Assembly: GCA_049522195.1 (NCBI GenBank)
Contig: JBEKOB010000001.1
Location: 97,432-161,431, forward strand
Origin: UBA9647 sp049522195
GTDB taxonomy: Bacteria > Bacteroidota > Ignavibacteria > UBA10030
Direction: 5' to 3'
Length of the DNA stretch: 64,000 nt
Made by a program: the position numbers and the translations under genes. Every line of letters starts with the position of its first letter. Within the stretch, counting starts at the first letter, position 1. The notes beneath the pieces are model-generated. The model was not told where the DNA came from. It did no database searches and saw only the letters and a list, made by a program, of their open reading frames with translations. This document shows, piece after piece, positions 43,701 to 52,103 of the stretch.

Positions 43701-44944
43701 CTTCCTATAATTCGTTCGAAGTCGAGCAGCAACATGTGCTCGAGGCTGCGAGGATCCTTAACCTCGACAAGGCGACCAGAGACTTGTTGCTCTGGCCGCA
43801 GCGCGAATTCAAATTCACGATGCCCATCAAGATGGACAACGGAGAGGTAAAGATCTTCCACGGGTACCGGATTCAGTACAACTATGCCCGCGGGCCGGCA
43901 AAGGGAGGGATTCGGTTCCATCCGGACGAAACCGTGGATACCATCAGGGCTCTCGCCGGATGGATGACGTGGAAGACTGCAGTTCTTGATCTCCCTCTCG
44001 GTGGTGGAAAGGGGGGCGTGGTCTGCGATCCCCGGCATATGTCTGACCGCGAGCTTGAGAATGTTGCGCGTGCCTACGTGCGGGCAGTGGCACAGTATAT
44101 CGGGGTCGACAAGGATATTCCGGCCCCTGACGTCTATACAAATCCGCAGACGATGGCGTGGATGATGGATGAGTATGAAACGATTCTCAACATTCACCAG
44201 CCAGGTGTGTTTACCGACAAGCCGATGCAGATTGGCGGCACAGAGGGCCGTCGTGACGCGACTGCGCGTGGAGGTGTCATTAGTGTGAGAGAGGCGTGCA
44301 AGGTGCTTGGGGTTGATCCCCACGGGACGTTTGCCATCCAGGGGTTCGGCAATGCCGGCCAGAGGGCCGCGTTATTGCACCAGGAGTTGCTGGGGGGCGG
44401 GAAATTGATCGCCGTCTGCGACTCGCGGGGAGGTATCTTCAATGCCGGCGGGTTGAACCCGAAGGAGCTTGTCATGCATAAGCTGAAGACCGGCTCGGTT
44501 GTCGGATTCCCAGGATCGAAGCCCATTCCGAGGGATTCCATCGTGGAACTCGATGTCCAGGTGTTGTATCCCGCTGCCCTGGAGAACTCCATCAATGAGG
44601 AAAATGCCGCTTCCGTTAAAGCACGTATCATTTGTGAACTAGCCAACGGGCCGACAACGCCGGGAGCGGATCTCATTCTGCACGAAAAAGGCCTTCACGT
44701 AATCCCGGATATTCTCGCGAGCGCGGGTGGAGTAACGGTCTCCTACTTTGAAATGGTGCAGGACAAGTACTCGTACTTTTGGGACGAGAAAATCGTCCAT
44801 CAGCGGCTGGATGAGAAAATCTCGAAAGCGTACCTTACCGTGCAAGGAGCGATCAAGGAAAAGAAAGTTCATCCGCGCCTGGCTGCCATGGTTGTGAGCG
44901 TTGCCCGGGTTGCCGAGGCGTGCAAGCTCAGAGGATGGGTCTGA
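43697..44944 (+). CDS. Glu/Leu/Phe/Val dehydrogenase family enzyme (GudB/RocG-like)
   Basis: This 415-residue protein belongs to a different branch from the two upstream dehydrogenases. It shows YNYARGPAKGGIRFHP, the catalytic Lys in LPLGGGKGGVVCDP, DIPAPDVYTNPQTMAWMMDE and the nucleotide fold QGFGNAGQRAA followed by VCDSRGGI. The size and motifs match the 410-430-residue glutamate dehydrogenases of Gram-positive GudB/RocG type, including the QIGGTEGRRDATARGG substrate-specificity segment. Glutamate is the likely substrate. It is translationally coupled (ATGA) to the zinc-ribbon gene and thus to the second two-receiver gene. Coenzyme preference is not clear from the motif. Confidence 0.92.
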   Translation: MTSYNSFEVEQQHVLEAARILNLDKATRDLLLWPQREFKFTMPIKMDNGEVKIFHGYRIQYNYARGPAKGGIRFHPDETVDTIRALAGWMTWKTAVLDLPLGGGKGGVVCDPRHMSDRELENVARAYVRAVAQYIGVDKDIPAPDVYTNPQTMAWMMDEYETILNIHQPGVFTDKPMQIGGTEGRRDATARGGVISVREACKVLGVDPHGTFAIQGFGNAGQRAALLHQELLGGGKLIAVCDSRGGIFNAGGLNPKELVMHKLKTGSVVGFPGSKPIPRDSIVELDVQVLYPAALENSINEENAASVKARIICELANGPTTPGADLILHEKGLHVIPDILASAGGVTVSYFEMVQDKYSYFWDEKIVHQRLDEKISKAYLTVQGAIKEKKVHPRLAAMVVSVARVAEACKLRGWV

Positions 44945-44946
44945 CG

Positions 44947-44960
44947 AATGGTCAATTGTC
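44947..44960 (+). repeat. Dispersed repeat fragment
   Basis: AATGGTCAATTGTC directly after the dehydrogenase stop repeats, in inverted orientation, the string at 11105-11116 for 12 bases. It argues that the long open frame reaching back to 44920 is not coding and that the esterase starts later. Confidence 0.4.
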
Positions 44961-44982
44961 GATGAAGAATAGAGAATGGGGA

Positions 44983-46185
44983 ATGAGAAGGATGATCAAT
45001 GAAGAGCCTTCTCGGGAGAAGCAGTCACTGTCGAAGTTCATGTTGTTTGTAATTGTAGCGCTTTTCTTAGCGCCGCTCGTTGAGGGGCTGGGGCAGGACA
45101 AGAAGATTACGGTGCGTGTCGTGCCTCCTGCATCGACTCCTGGAGATGCGAAGATCTTCATCGCAGGGAATTCCCCCGCGCTTGGGAACTGGGATCCAGG
45201 AAAGGTCCCTTTGGCGAAGGAAAGCGACCGGTTGTGGGTGTATTCTGGAGTCGCGCCCGTCGGAAGCGTGCTCGAGTTCAAGATTACACGCGGGAGCTGG
45301 AGCTCCGAAGCACTCTATGTCGACGGGGTGGTCCCCCAGAACAGTGTGGTGGTGGTTTCCTCGGATACCGCCATAACGTTGGCACCGGTGTCATGGAATG
45401 ATCTTTCTCAGACCCGCGTGAATCGAGCGCCGTCCGGCGGTATCACCGGCACGGTGAATTACTACCGCCGCGTGAGAGGGGAGGGACTGAGGTATGCTCG
45501 TGATATTGTTGTCTGGCTTCCTCCGTCGTACGGAAGATACCCTGCGAAGCGATACCCCGTCCTCTACATGCACGACGGACAAAATGTGTTCAATCCGGCG
45601 ACGTCGTTTAGCAGATTTGACTGGCGGGCGGATGAAGTAGCGGATAGCCTGATCCGCGCGCAGTCAATCGAGGAGATTATCATCGTTGGCATCAACAACA
45701 CTCCCGATCGAATGTCAGAATATTCAGATACTCCGCTGGGGCGGAAATACGCTAAATTTGTCGTCGAGCGGGTCAAACGTTTCGTCGACTCCCGGTATCG
45801 TACCAAGCCTTCCCGTGAAAATACTGCAGTGATGGGCTCCTCTATGGGTGGATTGATTTCGATGATGTTTGTTCTGTGGTATCCGGCTGTGTTCTCCAAA
45901 GCCGCCTGTCTCTCCTCTTCTATAGGATCCGGAATGGGTGAGAAGGATTTGGAGGACCGGTTCAGCGAAAATCAGCTCGGTAAGGATCTGCGCATGTACA
46001 TGGATGTCGGTGAACTTGAGAGGCCCCTGATTCCTGGAAACCAGGCGCTTGCTGCGTTCCTTCAAAAGAACGGATTCGAGCCCGGCAAAAACTTTGAGTT
46101 CTTTCTTGCGAAGGGCGCACTGCACAACGAGCAGGCCTGGGCTCATCGGCTCTGGCGGCCGTTGGTCTTTTTGTTTGGCCGATAA
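44983..46185 (+). CDS. Exported alpha/beta-hydrolase esterase with N-terminal CBM20-like domain
   Basis: The protein has 400 residues from ATG 44983; ATG 44992 is also possible, and the next in-frame ATG (45038) would cut into the hydrophobic segment. A signal peptide (SKFMLFVIVALFLAPLVEG) is followed at about residues 45-130 by a starch-binding-like CBM20 fold (RVVPPASTPGDAKIFIAGNS, then LGNWDPGKVPL). The rest is an IroE/putative-esterase-type hydrolase: YPVLYMHDGQNVFNP, nucleophile elbow VMGSSMGGLISMM, and a C-terminal HNEQAW containing the probable catalytic His. The family cleaves ester bonds of carbohydrate or siderophore esters; here a carbohydrate ester seems likely because of the CBM. 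The gene lies 38 bases behind the third glutamate dehydrogenase. Confidence 0.82.
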   Translation: MRRMINEEPSREKQSLSKFMLFVIVALFLAPLVEGLGQDKKITVRVVPPASTPGDAKIFIAGNSPALGNWDPGKVPLAKESDRLWVYSGVAPVGSVLEFKITRGSWSSEALYVDGVVPQNSVVVVSSDTAITLAPVSWNDLSQTRVNRAPSGGITGTVNYYRRVRGEGLRYARDIVVWLPPSYGRYPAKRYPVLYMHDGQNVFNPATSFSRFDWRADEVADSLIRAQSIEEIIIVGINNTPDRMSEYSDTPLGRKYAKFVVERVKRFVDSRYRTKPSRENTAVMGSSMGGLISMMFVLWYPAVFSKAACLSSSIGSGMGEKDLEDRFSENQLGKDLRMYMDVGELERPLIPGNQALAAFLQKNGFEPGKNFEFFLAKGALHNEQAWAHRLWRPLVFLFGR

Positions 46186-46268
46186 ATATCTGTTGTCCCC
46201 CCAACAAACTTCATCATTCATTATTCGAATGTTCGATATTCGATATTGCCTTGAACATCAAAACAAAT

Positions 46269-46305
46269 GGATGTCTGCGCCATAGGCGCATCCGCCTTTG
46301 GCGGA
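46269..46305. repeat. Tandem short hairpins in the esterase-S9 gap
   Basis: TGCGCC-ATA-GGCGCA (46276-46290) is followed directly by TCCGCC-TTT-GGCGGA (46291-46305). Just upstream is a run of TTCGATATT-like short repeats (46225-46247). They may end the esterase transcript or be dispersed palindromes. The gap 46186-46411 contains no gene. Confidence 0.5.
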
Positions 46306-46411
46306 GAACACCGATCAAAGAATGTAGAATGACGAAGTTGTTTGGTCGTCGAGGGTTCATAGTTCCATACAACCCCGAGTATGTCCACACATCTCTTCCC
46401 GGAGGCTCTCC

Positions 46412-48436
46412 ATGAGACGCATTGCCATCCTGTGCGCTGTCCTCATTCCGTTCGTTTTTGTATTCGCACAGACGAAGCACCCCATCACATTCGATGATTT
46501 CATCAGCCTTGGCAGGGTGACTGACCCACAGGTTTCTCCCGATGGAAGCACGGTAGCGTTCGTCGTCACATATCACAACAAGATTGAAAACAAGACGAAC
46601 AGCAACATCTACCTTGTCCCAGTCGATGGAGGAGCGGCTCGGCAGCTCACGAATGCGAAGGGGGCGAACAATTCTCCGCGCTGGATGCCAGACGGCAAAT
46701 CGCTCGCGTTCATCTCATCTCGCGGTGGCGAAGCGCAGATTTGGATTGTACCGGCGACCGGAGGCGAATCGCGAAAGGTTTCGACGATCTCGACGGGAGT
46801 ATCGGACCTTCAGGTGTCACCTGATGGCAAGTGGTTTTCTTTCTCGTCAACTGTGTATCCGGAATGCCCGAACGATGACTGCAACAAGAAGCGGACGGAA
46901 GAGGTGGAGAAAAGCAAAGTGAAGGCGAAAATCTTTGACAGACTTCCGTATAGAGTCTGGAATGAATGGAAAGATGGGAAGCGCAATCACCTGTTCGTCA
47001 TGCCGGCTACCGGCGGCGTCGCTGCAGACATTACGCCGGGCGATTTTGATTCGCCGCCAATCGACCTTGGAGGCAACTCATCCTATTCCTGGTCTCCGGA
47101 TAGCAAGGAAATAGCATTTGAGAGAAACACGGATCCCGTCGTAGCCATTGGCACAAACAACGATATCTTCGTCGTCCCTGTCACCGGCGGAGAGGCCAGG
47201 AAAATCACGGACAACCCCGGTAACGATTCTCAGCCGCTCTATTCTCCTGACGGCAAGTACATCGCATACCTTCAAATGAAACGGGCCGGCTTCGAGGCTG
47301 ATCAGAAGCATTTGATTCTTTACGATCGGTCCACGGGCAAGCGAACAAACCTCTCGGAACAATTTGATTATAGCCTCAACGAAGTGCTCTGGTCCCCCGA
47401 TTCGAAGGCCATTTATTTCAATGCTGATGCCACGAGCAATGAATCCGTCTTCAAATTGACCGTAGAGGGCAAAAAGATCAGCTCAATCATCGGGAGAGGC
47501 TACAATCATGACCTGAGGATGGTGCCGGGAGGATTGAATCTCGTGGTTTCCCGTGAATCGATCAATCAGCCTGTCGAGTTGTACCGAATTGGAGCGGATG
47601 GAAAGACCTTTAAGAAGATAACCACGTTCAATGATAGCAAGGTTGACAAACTGGATATGAATCCGAAAGAGGATTTCTGGTTTGATGGAGCCGGTGGCAC
47701 AAAGGTGCATGGGTTCCTTGTGATGCCGCCGGCGTTCGATGCCTCGAAGAAGTATCCGATGATCTTCCTGATCCATGGCGGACCGCAGGGACAGTGGGGT
47801 GACCAGTTCCACTATCGCTGGAGTGCTCAGATGTTCGCCTCCCGGGGCTACGTGGCAGTTCTGATCAATCCGCGTGGAAGCACGGGATATGGCCAGCATT
47901 TCACGGATGAGATAAGCCGTGACTGGGGCGGGAAACCGTACGAGGATCTTATGCTGGGACTCGACTATGTCTTGAAGACTTATCCGTTCATTGACGCGAA
48001 GAGGATGGCGGCGGCGGGAGCTTCGTACGGCGGTTACATGATCAACTGGATCGAAGGACACACAGACCGGTTCCGGTGCCTGGTTTCACACGACGGTGTC
48101 TTCAATCCAAAAAGCATGTATGGGACAACGGAAGAACTTTGGTTCCCCGAATGGGAGCTCGGAGGAACGCCGTACAAAAACCCGGAACTCTATGACAAGT
48201 GGTCACCGATGGCGTTCGTCAATCAGTTCAAGACACCAATGCTCGTTGTCCACGGACAGATGGATTTCAGGCTTGATGTCAGCGAAGGGTTCCAGTTGTT
48301 CACTGCGCTGCAGCGTCAGGGAATCAAGTCAAAAATGCTGTATTTCCCGGACGAGGGGCACTTCGTCGCAAAACCGGCTAATGCCGAGCTCTGGTATAAG
48401 ACGGTTCTGGATTGGATAGACGAGAACACGAAGTAG
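46412..48436 (+). CDS. Exported S9-family prolyl-oligopeptidase-like peptidase (DPP/acylaminoacyl type)
   Basis: This 674-residue protein has a signal peptide (residues 1-19, ending VFAQ) and a beta-propeller with WD40/TolB-like blades (VSPDGSTVAFV, SPDGKWFSFSS, YSPDGKYIAYL, WSPDSKAIYF). The C-terminal alpha/beta-hydrolase domain has nucleophile Ser538 in AAGASYGGYM, the Asp in VVHGQMDFRLD and the His in FPDEGHFVAK. The family releases dipeptides or acyl-amino acids from peptides; this copy probably works in the periplasm. It begins a region rich in peptidases. Confidence 0.92.
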   Translation: MRRIAILCAVLIPFVFVFAQTKHPITFDDFISLGRVTDPQVSPDGSTVAFVVTYHNKIENKTNSNIYLVPVDGGAARQLTNAKGANNSPRWMPDGKSLAFISSRGGEAQIWIVPATGGESRKVSTISTGVSDLQVSPDGKWFSFSSTVYPECPNDDCNKKRTEEVEKSKVKAKIFDRLPYRVWNEWKDGKRNHLFVMPATGGVAADITPGDFDSPPIDLGGNSSYSWSPDSKEIAFERNTDPVVAIGTNNDIFVVPVTGGEARKITDNPGNDSQPLYSPDGKYIAYLQMKRAGFEADQKHLILYDRSTGKRTNLSEQFDYSLNEVLWSPDSKAIYFNADATSNESVFKLTVEGKKISSIIGRGYNHDLRMVPGGLNLVVSRESINQPVELYRIGADGKTFKKITTFNDSKVDKLDMNPKEDFWFDGAGGTKVHGFLVMPPAFDASKKYPMIFLIHGGPQGQWGDQFHYRWSAQMFASRGYVAVLINPRGSTGYGQHFTDEISRDWGGKPYEDLMLGLDYVLKTYPFIDAKRMAAAGASYGGYMINWIEGHTDRFRCLVSHDGVFNPKSMYGTTEELWFPEWELGGTPYKNPELYDKWSPMAFVNQFKTPMLVVHGQMDFRLDVSEGFQLFTALQRQGIKSKMLYFPDEGHFVAKPANAELWYKTVLDWIDENTK

Positions 48437-48495
48437 CGGGATAGCAGTTGGTGTCTGTCTGCTGCCATCTGTAGTCTGCCTGCTCCTGTACATAA

Positions 48496-48529
48496 GAAAG
48501 CCGCTGCGACACCAGCCGCAACGGCTTTC
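48496..48529. terminator. Hairpin between convergent genes
   Basis: GAAAGCCG (48496-48503) pairs perfectly with CGGCTTTC (48522-48529). The T content after it is moderate on both strands, so it may act for either convergent gene. Confidence 0.5.
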
Positions 48530-48542
48530 CTTCTTCCCACAA

Positions 48543-48570
48543 CCATCCCGGAAGTCCAGGATGGCTTTTT
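48543..48570 (+). terminator. Terminator for the S9 peptidase gene
   Basis: CCATCC (48543-48548) pairs with GGATGG (48559-48564), followed by CTTTTTT. It abuts the end of the convergent HEAT-repeat gene. Confidence 0.6.
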
Positions 48571-48976
48571 AGCTGATCACTTGCTGCTGATACTCCTGGT
48601 AGAACAAGGCGCAGAGTTTCTTGACGCGCTCATTTCCATCAAGCCGGCCTGTCTGCTTCACAGCATAGATCCCGACCGGATCGCCAATTTTTGTCAGAGC
48701 CAGCGCTGCTACGATTCGCCCGCGCTCGTCGGTGTCATTGCGGAGCATGCTCATAAGTGCGAAGACACCTCGCTCGCTTTTCAGATCGCCCAGCATCATT
48801 GCCGCACTGGTCCGCAATCCGAAATTGTCCGATTGTACACCAGCAATGAGATTCGCTTCAATTTTTTCCATCTGGAATGTTGGTTTGTAGTCTTTCTTAT
48901 CTGCGCCTGCGAATGCTGTCGTCGTGAGGGTCACGGCGAGCGCGAGGATCAAGGCGACCAGTACTGTCCGTTTCAT
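48569..48976 (-). CDS. Small exported HEAT-repeat protein
   Basis: The 135 residues comprise a signal peptide (residues 1-23, ending TTAFAG) and two or three HEAT-like helical repeats: FGLRTSAAMMLGDLKSERGV, then ERGRIVAALALTKIGDPVGI. GGAGG stands five bases before the ATG. HEAT repeats mediate protein-protein contacts. Proteins of this size and build are common as hypothetical envelope proteins in the FCB group. No partner is obvious from the neighbours, which face the other way. Confidence 0.8.
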   Translation of the reverse strand: MKRTVLVALILALAVTLTTTAFAGADKKDYKPTFQMEKIEANLIAGVQSDNFGLRTSAAMMLGDLKSERGVFALMSMLRNDTDERGRIVAALALTKIGDPVGIYAVKQTGRLDGNERVKKLCALFYQEYQQQVIS

Positions 48977-49137
48977 AAGTCCTCCGGGGATGTTGTGGGA
49001 AAGAATGTGAGCTAGTTACTCCCTCTAAGACGCCATTTGGTCGTACTAGTTTGATAAGTGTGACGAACGCGCCTTCCTTTGGGATGAGTGACGGAAGGAT
49101 CGACGCCAGGACCGGTTTCCAAGCGAATAGCAGGCAT

Positions 49138-49153
49138 TCTTCGCCGGCGAAGA
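49138..49153. promoter_or_regulatory. Perfect 16-bp palindrome upstream of the oligopeptidase gene
   Basis: TCTTCGCCGGCGAAGA is a perfect palindrome 39 bases upstream of a promoter-like TTGACA. A CCCC-CTAA-GGGG hairpin follows directly. It could be an operator or the end of the divergently placed HEAT gene region. The function is unknown. Confidence 0.35.
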
Positions 49154-49191
49154 TCCCCCTAAGGGGTGGAGGAGCTTCGAAATGAGTTGAA

Positions 49192-49220
49192 TTGACATTC
49201 AATTCTCCATCCCATACATT
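49192..49220 (+). promoter_or_regulatory. Probable sigma-70-type promoter of the oligopeptidase gene
   Basis: TTGACA (49192-49197), a 17-base spacer and TACATT (49215-49220), 65 bases before the start codon. The same layout is seen ahead of ssb. Confidence 0.5.
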
Positions 49221-49284
49221 ATCTGGCGTTATCGAGCCCTTCACCATTCATTTCGGCCCGCCTCCGGGAGGACACTCGAACCCT

Positions 49285-51393
49285 ATGAAAAACCTCATAA
49301 CTATTGCCATATTCTGCATTATGATCGATCAACCATCTCAGGCTCAATCCACTTCAAATCAAGCGGCTCCTCCAAGAGCAAAAAAGATTGCTAAGGTCGA
49401 TACGATTCATGGCGACATCCGCGTCGACAATTACTACTGGCTCAGAGACAAGAAGAACCCCGAAGTGATCGCTTATCTGGAAGCGGAAAATCGCTACACG
49501 GATGCGATGACGAAGAACATCGACAATTTCCAGCAGACACTGTACAAGGAAATTATTGGTCGAATTAAACAAACCGATTTGAGTGTCCCATACTTGTTGG
49601 ATGGATATTGGTATTACACTCGAATGGAGGAAGGAAAACAGTACTCCATCTATTGCCGCAAGAAAGGTTCGTTGGATAGCCCTGAGGAAATTACGCTTGA
49701 TCTCAATGAGCTGGCGAAGGGGCACAAATTCCTGGGCCTGGGCCTTTACGAAGTGAGCGACGATGGGAATTTCCTCATGTATTCGCTCGATACGACAGGC
49801 TTTCGCCAATACCAATTCGGCGTCAAAGATCTGAGATCCGGGGCAGTGCTTCCGGATGCTATCGGACAGGTGAATGGAGCTGTCTGGTCATCGGATAACA
49901 AGACCATTTTCTATGTGAAAGAGGATGCGGCGAAACGACCGTTCCGACTCTTCCGACATGAGCTTGGTGGTACACAGGACGAGATGTTGTATGAGGAAAA
50001 AGACGAACTCTACCGCGTCGGCGTCGATCGCTCAAGTGACCGGAAGTTCATTTTCTTCATCGCGGCGAGCTCGATCACAGATGAGTTTCACTACATTCCA
50101 AGCGGCCAGCCTCTCACCGCGTTCAAGACCCTGTATGAGCGCGAGGAAGGCCATGAAATGAGCGTTGACCATCGTGAGGGGCTCTTCTATATCCGGACAA
50201 ACAAGGAGGCAAAGAACTATCGGCTTGTGACGGTGCCCGACACGGATCCGCGACAGCAAAACTGGAAGGAGCTCTTGCCTCATCGGCCGGCTGCGAAGCT
50301 TGAATCGGTAGCGCTTTTTCGGAATTACGCTGTCTTTGTCGAGCGCGAACAGGCCCTTATCAGGTTCGTAATTCATGATTTCGGGACAGGAAAGGATTCG
50401 AATGTCTCGTTTCCCGAGCCGGTCTATTCAGCCGGACCTGGTGCAAACCCCGAGTATGACTCGAAAGTATTCCGGTACAACTACCAGTCGTTTGTGACTC
50501 CGAGTTCCGTGTACGATCATGATATGGTCACGGGCAAGAGCACGCTCCTCAAGCAGACGGAGGTCCTAGGGGGCTATGATCCAAAGAAGTACGTTTCAGA
50601 GAGGACCTATGCGAAAGCACCGGACGGAGCGATGGTGCCGATATCGTTAGTGTATCGGGTTGGAACGAAGCGCGATGGGACAAATCCGCTCCTGCTCTAT
50701 GGGTACGGAGCATACGGGTTCTCGCAGTTGGCATCCTTTTCCGTAGCACGAGTCAGTCTTCTCGACAGGGGGGTTGTGTATGCCCTTGCGCACATCCGGG
50801 GCGGAGGAGATCTGGGTGAGGAGTGGCGGGATGACGGGAAAATGCTGAAGAAAAAGAACACTTTCACTGATTTTATTGCATGCGCCGAGCATCTCATTCA
50901 TGAAAAATATACATCACGCCGGCACATGGCAATTGAGGGAGGGAGTGCAGGCGGACTTCTTATCGGCGCCGTGGTGAACATGCGCCCCGATCTCTTTAAA
51001 GTAGCGCACCTCGCTGTTCCGTTCGTCGATGTCTTGAATACCATGCTCGACGAATCGCTCCCACTGACTGTTCCTGAATTCCTTGAATGGGGTAATCCGA
51101 AAAAGAGGGAAGAGTACGAATACATCAAATCGTATTGTCCCTATACGAACATCGCAGCAATAGCATATCCGGCAATGCTTATTACGACGTCGCTCAACGA
51201 CAGCCAGGTGATGTACTGGGAACCGGCAAAATACACGGCCAAAATGCGCGTAACCAGGACGGACAATAATCCCATGCTGCTGAAGATCAATATGGGGGCG
51301 GGACATGGAGGGGCGTCCGGTCGCTACGACGCATACAAGGAACAAGCGTTCAACTTCGCGTTCATCCTCGGACAACTGGGAATTTCGAACTAG
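49285..51393 (+). CDS. ptrB: Oligopeptidase B (S9A serine peptidase), exported
   Basis: The protein has 702 residues. ATG 49285 begins a signal peptide (MKNLITIAIFCIMIDQPSQAQ); the upstream open frame overlaps the promoter and is not coding. Family marks are VDNYYWLRDKKNPEVIAYLE at the N terminus, then a seven-bladed propeller. The hydrolase domain has GAYGFSQLASFSVARVSLLD, HIRGGGDLGEEW, nucleophile Ser554 in IEGGSAGGLLIGA and the catalytic His in GAGHGGASGRYDAYKE. Oligopeptidase B cleaves short peptides after Arg or Lys. Most family members are cytoplasmic, and the signal peptide suggests an envelope location here. A GGGAGG site lies 13 bases before the ATG, slightly far. Confidence 0.92.
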   Translation: MKNLITIAIFCIMIDQPSQAQSTSNQAAPPRAKKIAKVDTIHGDIRVDNYYWLRDKKNPEVIAYLEAENRYTDAMTKNIDNFQQTLYKEIIGRIKQTDLSVPYLLDGYWYYTRMEEGKQYSIYCRKKGSLDSPEEITLDLNELAKGHKFLGLGLYEVSDDGNFLMYSLDTTGFRQYQFGVKDLRSGAVLPDAIGQVNGAVWSSDNKTIFYVKEDAAKRPFRLFRHELGGTQDEMLYEEKDELYRVGVDRSSDRKFIFFIAASSITDEFHYIPSGQPLTAFKTLYEREEGHEMSVDHREGLFYIRTNKEAKNYRLVTVPDTDPRQQNWKELLPHRPAAKLESVALFRNYAVFVEREQALIRFVIHDFGTGKDSNVSFPEPVYSAGPGANPEYDSKVFRYNYQSFVTPSSVYDHDMVTGKSTLLKQTEVLGGYDPKKYVSERTYAKAPDGAMVPISLVYRVGTKRDGTNPLLLYGYGAYGFSQLASFSVARVSLLDRGVVYALAHIRGGGDLGEEWRDDGKMLKKKNTFTDFIACAEHLIHEKYTSRRHMAIEGGSAGGLLIGAVVNMRPDLFKVAHLAVPFVDVLNTMLDESLPLTVPEFLEWGNPKKREEYEYIKSYCPYTNIAAIAYPAMLITTSLNDSQVMYWEPAKYTAKMRVTRTDNNPMLLKINMGAGHGGASGRYDAYKEQAFNFAFILGQLGISN

Positions 51394-51467
51394 TAGCGGA
51401 GTTGAGTTGTGATAGGAGTTTGAAGGTTTTGTCGTCGAACTAGTCTACTACAACAAACGGAGGAGTT

Positions 51468-51977
51468 ATGCAGCCCACGCAGGTTCAACCACCGCTTCCC
51501 CCACCCACGCCTCGCGTTGTTCGGTACGCGGGATTCTGGCGGAGATTCGTTGCGCATCTGATTGACCAGATCATTATGGGAATTGTTGCGTTCATGCTCT
51601 TCATCCCCGGCCTGGCGCTATTCGGGATAGGTATCGGATCCGGGATGATGGACGAGTCACCGAGTGCGATCGGATTCATTCTCGCGGCCATTGCGGCATA
51701 TCTGACCGCCATTCTTGTCATCCTCATCCTGCAATGGCTGTATTATGCGCTCATGGAATCGTCGAATAAACAGGCAACGCTCGGGAAACTCGCTCTCGGA
51801 ATCGTAGTGACTGACCTGAGCGGGGGACGTATTTCCTTCGGACGAGCCACGGGACGGTATTTTGGCAAGATCATTTCCGGTTTGATCCTGTATATAGGTT
51901 TTATCATGGCGGGTTTGACGGAGAAGAAGCAAGCATTGCACGATATCATGGCCAGCTGCCTTGTTGTTCTGAAGTGA
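51468..51977 (+). CDS. RDD-family membrane protein
   Basis: This 169-residue protein sits behind GGAGGAG. After a Pro-rich N-terminal tail (PTQVQPPLPPPTPRV) it has three hydrophobic helices and the RDD signature: GFWRRFVAHLIDQIIMG with the Arg and Asp, and later QATLGKLALGIVVTDLSGG. The function of most RDD proteins is unknown; some act as ion exchangers. It stands alone between two peptidase genes. Confidence 0.85.
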   Translation: MQPTQVQPPLPPPTPRVVRYAGFWRRFVAHLIDQIIMGIVAFMLFIPGLALFGIGIGSGMMDESPSAIGFILAAIAAYLTAILVILILQWLYYALMESSNKQATLGKLALGIVVTDLSGGRISFGRATGRYFGKIISGLILYIGFIMAGLTEKKQALHDIMASCLVVLK

Positions 51978-52103
51978 TTTGAATTATTGACATCACGTTC
52001 CGTTACCCGGCGTTTCGTTGAGCTCCGGCAGATCGGCTTATGCACCTTTGTGCCGGCGAGATCGGGGTCGGGAGTGCCGCCAAACCAATAGGGAGGAGTC
52101 CGC

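Noticed and set aside
43550..44323. 257-residue minus-strand ORF
   Set aside because: It is fully opposite the zinc-ribbon and dehydrogenase genes, which have clear motifs.
51987..51992. TTGACA before the S15-type gene as a promoter
   Set aside because: No -10-like sequence lies at 16-18 bases.
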